A stretch of 64,000 nt of DNA from Paenibacillus baekrokdamisoli. GTDB lineage: Bacteria; Bacillota; Bacilli; Paenibacillales; Paenibacillaceae. This document shows positions 58,426 to 64,000 of the stretch, one piece after another. The stretch's first letter is position 1, and every line of letters begins with the position of its first letter. The notes under the pieces were generated by a model that worked only from the letters and a program-made list of their open reading frames with translations, ran no database searches and was not told the origin of the DNA. Location of the stretch: NCBI RefSeq assembly GCF_003945345.1, contig NZ_AP019308.1, positions 1,984,001 to 2,048,000 of the forward strand, written 5' to 3'. Both the position numbers and the translations under genes were made by a program.

Positions 58426-61400
58426 TTTGCAAACTGGATCTTGTCCGATTTGTAAGTAAACCCATCTTCTATCCGAATATAATCTACACTGAATGATCCA
58501 CTAGACACCCCCTGCCCTGGATGCAGCCGCAGTTGTTTAAGGTTTCCTGTCCAGCCTGCTACAGTTGACATATCGATCGTATATTCGGTATAGTCCGAAT
58601 TTGCTGCAATGGTAAAGTCCTTATGTTTAGCAGTATTCCACGTCCCGTCTGCATCCGTTATAAAGAATATCTGTCCGGTAGTACTGGTTGTGCTGTTCTT
58701 CAGCCTTACCCGGATATAAGGAAAATTGGTTATCGGTTTTGCGAGATTTGCCGCCGACAATATCTGTGGATCGTTACCCGTGATAGTTCCGCCCACATAG
58801 CCTCCGGTTTGCCAGCCGAAACCGCTTACATTCTTAGGGGCTGTCCAGCTTTCAGCAGTCGATGCATACTCCCATGGAATGTTATTGTGCCAGAACACGT
58901 AATAAGCGACGGTTCTTTTCCCCACCCCAATCTTCGTTGCCTGGATGCGAACAAAATCAACACCGAATGAACCGGTTGCTGCCCCCTGCTCTGGATCCAA
59001 TCTCAATTGATTAAGGGTTCCTGTCCAGCCTGCTACTGTTGACATGTCAATGGTATATTCCGTAAAATCCGAGTTTGCCACGATTGCAAAGTCCTTATGT
59101 TTAGCATCGTCCCAGGTCCTGTCAGCATCTGTTATAAAATATATTCTTCCAAGTGTGCTCGTTGTGCTGTTCTTCAGCTTTACCTTAATTATTTTATTAT
59201 TGCTTATATCCACGCCCAGATAAGCTGCTGACATAATGACCGGAGAAGCCCCAGTAACGGTCCCGCCAACATATCCCCCGCTTTGCCAACCAAAGCCACT
59301 TACATCGCTAAAGCCTGTCCAATCCTCCGTAGTCGATGTATACTGCCAATCACCTACGGTTCCTGCTGCATATATCCGGATATAATCGATACTAAACGAA
59401 CCGCTTGCTGCACCCTGCTCCGGATCCAATCTCAATTGATTAAGAGTTCCTGTCCAGCCTGGTACAGTTGACATGTCAATGGTATATTCCTTGTAATCCG
59501 AGTTAGCCACAATTTCAAAGTCCTTATGTTTAGCATCGTTCCAGGTCCCGTCAACATCTGTTACAAAATATATTCTTCCAAGCGTGCCGGTTGTGCTGTT
59601 CTTCAACTTCACCTTAATTATTTTATTATTGCTAATATCCACGCCCAGATTGGCTGCTGACAGAATGACCGGAGTGGCCCCGACAACGGTCCCGCCTATA
59701 TATCCCCCGCTTTGCCAACCAAAGCCACTTACATCACTTAAGCCTGTCCAGTCCTCTGTAGTCGAGGTATACTCCCAATCACCCTTTACTATTCCAATCT
59801 TTTTCGCTTGGATCCGGATATAATCGATACTAAACGAACCGCTTGCTGCACCCTGCTCCGGATCCAATCTCAATTGATTAAGAGTTCCTGTCCAGCCTGG
59901 TACAGTTGACATGTCAATGGTATATTCCTTGTAATCCGAGTTAGCCACAATTTCAAAGTCCTTATGTTTAGCATCGTTCCAGGTGCCGTCAGCATCTGTT
60001 ACAAAATATATTCTTCCAAGCGTGCCGGTTGTGCTGTTCTTCAGCTTCAACTTAATTAATTTATTGTTGTTGATATCCACGCCCAGATAAGCTGCTGACA
60101 TAATGACCGGAGAAGCCCCAGTAACGGTCCCGCCAACATATCCCCCGCTTTGCCAACCAAAGCCACTTACATCGCTAAAGCCTGTCCAATCCTCCGTAGT
60201 CGATGTATACTGCCAATCACCTACGGTTCCTGCTGCATATATCCGGATATAATCGATACTAAACGAACCGCTTGCTGCACCCTGCTCCGGATCCAATCTC
60301 AATTGATTAAGAGTTCCTGTCCAGCCTGGTACAGTTGACATGTCAATGGTATATTCCTTGTAATCCGAGTTAGCCACAATTTCAAAGTCCTTATGTTTAG
60401 CATCGTTCCAGGTCCCGTCAACATCTGTTACAAAATATATTCTTCCAAGCGTGCCGGTTGTGCTGTTCTTCAACTTCACCTTAATTATTTTATTATTGCT
60501 AATATCCACGCCCAGATTGGCTGCTGACAGAATGACCGGAGTGGCCCCGACAACGGTCCCGCCTATATATCCCCCGCTTTGCCAACCAAAGCCACTTACA
60601 TCACTTAAGCCTGTCCAGTCCTCTGTAGTCGAGGTATACTCCCAATCACCCTTTACTATTCCAATCTTTTTCGCTTGGATCCGGATATAATCGATACTAA
60701 ACGAACCGCTTGCTGCACCCTGCTCCGGATCCAATCTCAATTGATTAAGAGTTCCTGTCCAGCCTGGTACAGTTGACATGTCAATGGTATATTCCTTGTA
60801 ATCCGAGTTAGCCACAATTTCAAAGTCCTTATGTTTAGCATCGTTCCAGGTGCCGTCAGCATCTGTTACAAAATATATTCTTCCAAGCGTGCCGGTTGTG
60901 CTGTTCTTCAGCTTCAACTTAATTAATTTATTGTTGTTGATATCCACGCCCAGATTGGCTCCTGACAGAATGACAGGAGCGGATCCGACAACGGTCCCGC
61001 CTATATATCCCCCGCTTTGCCAACCAAAACCAGTTACATCACTTAAGCCTGTCCAATCCTCCGTAGACGATAAATACTCCCATTCACCTTTTGCCGTCTC
61101 AATCTTTGTCACTTGGATCCTGATATAATCGATACTGAACGAGCCGCTTGCTGCACCCTGCTCCGGATCCAATCTCAATTGATTAAGAGTTCCTGTCCAA
61201 CCTGCTACAGTTGACATATCAATGGTGTATTCCGTAAAGTCGGAGTTTGCCACGATTGCAAAGTCCTTATGTTTAGCATTGTCCCAGGTCCCATCTGCAT
61301 TCGTTTTAAAAAAAATCTGTCCAAGCGTACTGGTTGTACTATTCTTAAGCTTAACTTTGATTATTTTATTGTTGCTGATATCTACGCCCAGATTTGATCC

Positions 61401-62066
61401 CGACATGATCTGAGGATCGCCTTCGGTAATACTTCCGCCCACATATCCTCCGCTTTGCCAACCAAAGCCGCTCACATGATTAGTACCCTTCCAGCCCTCC
61501 GCAGTCGATGCAAACTCCCATTCACCTGCAATTCCTGCTGTATTTATCCGGATATAATCGATACCGAATGAACCGCTTGCTCCCCCCTGCTCCGGATCCA
61601 ATCGCAATTGATTAAGGGTTCCTGTCCAGCCGGATACAGTTGACATATCGATCGTATATTCCGTAAAGTCGGAATTCGCCACGATTTCAAAGTCCTTATG
61701 TTTTGCATCGTTCCAAGTCCCGTCAGCATCTGTTATAAAATATATTCTTCCAATCGTGCCGGTTGTGCTGTTCTTCAGCTTTACCTTAATTATTTTATTA
61801 TTTCTAATATCCACATCTATGTTTTCTGCTGACAGAATGACGGGAGAGGCCCCGACAACGGTTCCGCCTATATATCCCTCGCTTTGCCAACCAAAGCCAA
61901 TTACCTCACTTAAGCCAGTCCAGCCCTCCGTAGTCGATGTAAACTCCCAATCCACTCCTGTTCCATCTGCTGCATAAGATGGTAGAACGGGCAGAATGCT
62001 GAATATCATCACCAAACACATCATTCTTACTATTATCCCTCTTGTCTTAGCTACTAACTTACCCAT
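58422..62066 (-). CDS. Secreted protein with eight CBM-like repeats and the start of a GH18 domain
   Basis: A 1214-residue frame. GGAGGG precedes the ATG by nine bases. A signal peptide ends near residue 33 (LPSYAA-DG). Seven repeats of about 145 residues follow, each with a WEFTSTTEDWTG-like start, a GFGWQSGGYIGGTV motif, HKDFEIVANSDYTEYTIDMS and a GSFSIDYIRI end, suggesting jelly-roll carbohydrate-binding modules. Near residue 1055 the GH18 first strand appears (GKRTVAYYVFWHNNIP), is interrupted by an eighth repeat, and resumes as YKSDKIQFAK just before the TGA. The downstream ORF continues the barrel. One extra A in the AAAA run at the junction would join them into a protein of about 2100 residues. 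Confidence 0.87.
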   Translation of the reverse strand: MGKLVAKTRGIIVRMMCLVMIFSILPVLPSYAADGTGVDWEFTSTTEGWTGLSEVIGFGWQSEGYIGGTVVGASPVILSAENIDVDIRNNKIIKVKLKNSTTGTIGRIYFITDADGTWNDAKHKDFEIVANSDFTEYTIDMSTVSGWTGTLNQLRLDPEQGGASGSFGIDYIRINTAGIAGEWEFASTAEGWKGTNHVSGFGWQSGGYVGGSITEGDPQIMSGSNLGVDISNNKIIKVKLKNSTTSTLGQIFFKTNADGTWDNAKHKDFAIVANSDFTEYTIDMSTVAGWTGTLNQLRLDPEQGAASGSFSIDYIRIQVTKIETAKGEWEYLSSTEDWTGLSDVTGFGWQSGGYIGGTVVGSAPVILSGANLGVDINNNKLIKLKLKNSTTGTLGRIYFVTDADGTWNDAKHKDFEIVANSDYKEYTIDMSTVPGWTGTLNQLRLDPEQGAASGSFSIDYIRIQAKKIGIVKGDWEYTSTTEDWTGLSDVSGFGWQSGGYIGGTVVGATPVILSAANLGVDISNNKIIKVKLKNSTTGTLGRIYFVTDVDGTWNDAKHKDFEIVANSDYKEYTIDMSTVPGWTGTLNQLRLDPEQGAASGSFSIDYIRIYAAGTVGDWQYTSTTEDWTGFSDVSGFGWQSGGYVGGTVTGASPVIMSAAYLGVDINNNKLIKLKLKNSTTGTLGRIYFVTDADGTWNDAKHKDFEIVANSDYKEYTIDMSTVPGWTGTLNQLRLDPEQGAASGSFSIDYIRIQAKKIGIVKGDWEYTSTTEDWTGLSDVSGFGWQSGGYIGGTVVGATPVILSAANLGVDISNNKIIKVKLKNSTTGTLGRIYFVTDVDGTWNDAKHKDFEIVANSDYKEYTIDMSTVPGWTGTLNQLRLDPEQGAASGSFSIDYIRIYAAGTVGDWQYTSTTEDWTGFSDVSGFGWQSGGYVGGTVTGASPVIMSAAYLGVDISNNKIIKVKLKNSTTSTLGRIYFITDADRTWDDAKHKDFAIVANSDFTEYTIDMSTVAGWTGTLNQLRLDPEQGAATGSFGVDFVRIQATKIGVGKRTVAYYVFWHNNIPWEYASTAESWTAPKNVSGFGWQTGGYVGGTITGNDPQILSAANLAKPITNFPYIRVRLKNSTTSTTGQIFFITDADGTWNTAKHKDFTIAANSDYTEYTIDMSTVAGWTGNLKQLRLHPGQGVSSGSFSVDYIRIEDGFTYKSDKIQFAK
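59207..60954 (-). repeat. 867-bp tandem duplication within the CBM-repeat gene
   Basis: The segment starting near 59207 recurs 867 bases later (for example the blocks at 59221 and 60088, and at 59545 and 60412), with no difference in the parts I compared. The period equals two CBM-like repeats (289 codons), so repeats 4-5 and 6-7 are duplicates. The frame is kept. The near identity points to a recent event or ongoing conversion. Confidence 0.87.
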
Positions 62067-62248
62067 TAATTATCCCTCCAGCATATTGATGATTCACTAC
62101 TCCATCTATGTAAAATGCTCACTCACTCTCATTCTAAAAGAAGAGGGTAGCATGAATATCATTTCAGATTAAGAGTCATATGCTGAGGGATCAAGTTAGT
62201 TATAAGCAGCTCTTAGTTCTCGGGAAGTGCTGAGCTCGATATCTACTG

Positions 62249-62956
62249 TTATAAATCATATAGGTCGTTAAGCGTCTCCTGTAATACTTGAGCCATGACA
62301 TTATAACCGCGAACGTTGGGATGAATACCGTCGAAGACGAGCTCCTCCCGCATAGCAAGCCCATCCGGTAACGTCATCTTACTATGGTAATCCACGAAAA
62401 TAGCATTCCGATTGTTCGCGATTTGGCGCAGCTCTGAATTAATGCGGACAATAGTTTCGTTACGGACAGCTGTCGTGGTGCTCATAGTTGTGCAGGTTGG
62501 TAGAATAGAACAAAGTACAGGGGTAATATTCGCGTCAATGGCGTGAATCAACATTTGATCGATATCCCATGTAATTTCCTTATATAAATCATCCGGATGC
62601 TTGCGAACAATTTCATTCCACTCGTCTAATCCCCATGTATTATTGATGCCGATCATGATAACGACAACCTTCGGCTTAAGCTGCAGGACATCGGCTTCGA
62701 ATCGTTTCAAAACATACTCCGTCGTATCCCCGCCAATACCCCGATTGGCAATAAACCATCCAGAATGTTTGAAATAAGCCTGCAGCTCCCACATGTGGGT
62801 GATGGAGTCACCTATAAACACATAATCGACAGGAGTCTGATGGTACATCAGTATTTCGTTTTTCGCATCGAATTCCATTCGCCTGCTGTCGGCCGCGACC
62901 GTCATGCCAAATAGCCCCGGCCGTACGATATCCAATCGATTATGAGTCCACTTCAT
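62249..62956 (-). CDS. SGNH/GDSL-type hydrolase
   Basis: A 235-residue SGNH hydrolase: VDYVFIGDSITHMWEL near 43-58 with the nucleophile Ser, NRGIGGDTTEYVL near 70 (Gly), VVIMIGINNTWGLDE near 97 (Asn) and FDGIHPNVRGYNVMAQ near 209 with the Asp-His pair. All four blocks are present, so it should be an active esterase or lipase, perhaps a sugar deacetylase. No signal peptide. It is the last gene of a run with the ASRT and M24 genes. Confidence 0.9.
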   Translation of the reverse strand: MKWTHNRLDIVRPGLFGMTVAADSRRMEFDAKNEILMYHQTPVDYVFIGDSITHMWELQAYFKHSGWFIANRGIGGDTTEYVLKRFEADVLQLKPKVVVIMIGINNTWGLDEWNEIVRKHPDDLYKEITWDIDQMLIHAIDANITPVLCSILPTCTTMSTTTAVRNETIVRINSELRQIANNRNAIFVDYHSKMTLPDGLAMREELVFDGIHPNVRGYNVMAQVLQETLNDLYDL

Positions 62957-62999
62957 ACATACCTTCCTCTCCCAAAAACCTTCATTTAACTGCTGTAAA

Positions 63000-63377
63000 T
63001 TATTCCGAATACCCCATCATCCCAATATAAGCCAAATTCGGCTGGGCAATATCCATTCTGCCATACTGAATAATCACTTCAATACTGCTTCTAAATCGTA
63101 GTGAATATTGGAGCTGTCTATCTAGGCGGATTCCTCCAATTTCATCTGGATGATCCATTCGAATGCATTTAACTCTTCTGGCCTGCACAACAATCTTAAT
63201 ATCTCTATCAGGCTCCCTGTCTTCATAGTAAATGTCCATGAAAATCTCCGCTTCTTCATCCTGGCAGTTTAAAATCATGATAGCTTCGTGGCCTTCAAAG
63301 TTCTCATGCTCGACTTTCCCTTTGTAAGGTAAATAACCGTCAATGATATACCAGTTTTTCGCTCCCTGTTTTTCCAT
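63000..63377 (-). CDS. ASRT-family (sensory rhodopsin transducer-like) protein
   Basis: A 125-residue protein following the Anabaena sensory rhodopsin transducer family: GAKNWYIIDGYLPY at the start, EGHEAIMILNCQDEEAEIFMDIYYEDREP near 29-57, VQARRVKCIRMDHPDEIGG near 65 and a C-terminal VIIQYGRMDIAQPNLAYIGMMGYSE. No rhodopsin gene is in view. The family is widespread in bacteria without rhodopsins and forms beta-sandwich tetramers that may bind small molecules or DNA. It lies between a SGNH hydrolase and an M24 peptidase, 9 bases from the latter. Confidence 0.85.
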   Translation of the reverse strand: MEKQGAKNWYIIDGYLPYKGKVEHENFEGHEAIMILNCQDEEAEIFMDIYYEDREPDRDIKIVVQARRVKCIRMDHPDEIGGIRLDRQLQYSLRFRSSIEVIIQYGRMDIAQPNLAYIGMMGYSE

Positions 63378-63386
63378 GTATGCCTC

Positions 63387-64000
63387 CTATTGAACAAGTG
63401 AAATGATTCCCTGTTCTCTCCACGTTTTACTTAATTGCCTGACCAGCTTGGACATCGATTCATATCCTGTTTCAGTTACAACCAGGCTTTCTTCAATCCG
63501 GTTTGAACCATGAGGATGTCCAAAAAGACTTACATCCGTATTTACTGTCATTCCTGCCTTGAACGTCGAGGTTGAATTCTCATCTGGATACGGTGACTCA
63601 GCCTCGGCTAAACCACAGCCGTGCAAGGGTGGGTAAAGGTCATATTGGGTAACGTCTTTCGCTGCAAAATAAGCTTTGACCGCGCTTACCAATTCACCTT
63701 GTTTCGCACCTGCTTTCAGTTTGGATAAAGCAAGCTCCTCTGCCTCAACAAGTAGCGTTATAAAGGCTTTTTGTTCCGCACTCACGTCACCTGCAACAAA
63801 AGGGAAGTTTAACGTGGCCACATACCCTTCCACCTGCACCGCAATGGCTGCCATGATCATCTCGCCATTTTGAATCACTTTTCGTGAAGCTCTTCCGATA
63901 ATCGTATTGACCCGTTCGCCGCTTGTGAGAAGACAGAAGGGGATGCTTTCCGCTCCCTGCTTGGTGCATTCTCCATGTGCCAATGACGCTAGCTCAAGCT
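63387..64000 (-). CDS. M24-family metallopeptidase, N-terminus outside window
   Basis: The frame is open to the window edge, so the N-terminal half is missing; a TTG at 63983 is in frame but continues an open sequence (LELASLAHGECTKQGAES) and is not the start. The visible 200 residues hold the second half of a pita-bread M24 peptidase: YDLYPPLHGCGLAEAESPYP with a metal-ligand His, TVNTDVSLFGHPHGSNRIEESLVVTETGYE with metal-ligand Glu. Enzymes of this type include Xaa-Pro dipeptidases and creatinases. The substrate is uncertain. Confidence 0.83.
   Translation of the reverse strand, partial: LELASLAHGECTKQGAESIPFCLLTSGERVNTIIGRASRKVIQNGEMIMAAIAVQVEGYVATLNFPFVAGDVSAEQKAFITLLVEAEELALSKLKAGAKQGELVSAVKAYFAAKDVTQYDLYPPLHGCGLAEAESPYPDENSTSTFKAGMTVNTDVSLFGHPHGSNRIEESLVVTETGYESMSKLVRQLSKTWREQGIISLVQ

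Overview
The window looks like chromosomal DNA of a Paenibacillus-like member of the Bacillales. Grounds are: Gram-positive-type Shine-Dalgarno sequences with frequent TTG and GTG starts, a cell-surface glycosyl hydrolase with three SLH domains, the Bacillus-type anaerobic cobalamin operon with cbiH60, cbiX and fused cbiET, a MocR regulator next to ddl, a B-type L31 gene and many intrinsic terminators. No species is claimed.

Region 1 (1-13.4 kb) is the most unusual part. It is an integron-type gene-cassette array: fourteen mostly AT-rich minus-strand cassettes, each usually one gene, separated by thirteen imperfectly palindromic GC-rich attC-like sites of about 150-195 bp. The first bases of each cassette are complementary to the left end of its own attC, the signature of site-specific cassette recombination. 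Cargo includes an HNH-like protein, a metallophosphoesterase, two lipoproteins (one DUF1963), a GyrI-like protein, a histidine phosphatase, a HEPN-type protein broken by an IS4-family insertion with a 9-bp target duplication, and several unknowns. The array ends at an attI-like junction next to a decayed tyrosine recombinase that reads toward the cassettes and seems to lack the IntI-specific insertion.

Region 2 (13.6-25 kb): yidC preceded by a MifM-like membrane leader ORF and a hairpin that covers the yidC ribosome binding site; an alpha/beta hydrolase; an orphan M4-protease propeptide-like protein; a ddlR-ddl-aminotransferase operon; DUF1697; an EamA transporter behind a guanine-type riboswitch wired as an ON switch; a secreted glucosaminidase.

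Region 3 (25-38 kb): a cobalamin riboswitch and terminator control one long minus-strand operon, cbiH60-X-J-C-D-ET-L-F-G-A-btuR, then a 2Fe-2S ferredoxin and a nitroreductase, most genes overlapping by a few bases. It makes cob(II)yrinate a,c-diamide and adenosylates it. CbiX has a very long His/Asp tail, CbiH60 a Gln-rich linker and CbiA a GDNGAN repeat.

Region 4 (38-55 kb) mixes decayed genes (IS1595 transposase, DinB, isochorismatase, a group II intron end) with intact ones: an AraC HTH protein with MotA-like and FliG-like parts, an ABC-F ATPase, rpmE2, divergent LysR/ilvE and EamA/LysR pairs, a histidyl-tRNA synthetase behind a histidine leader peptide and attenuator, and a nitrilase pair in which the GNAT fusion partner has Ser in place of the catalytic Cys.

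Region 5 (55-64 kb) is a giant surface chitinase-like locus split into two ORFs at an A AAA TGA overlap, with eight CBM-like repeats, one of which sits inside the GH18 barrel, and an 867-bp tandem duplication. An SGNH hydrolase, an ASRT-family protein and an M24 peptidase follow, the last cut by the window end.
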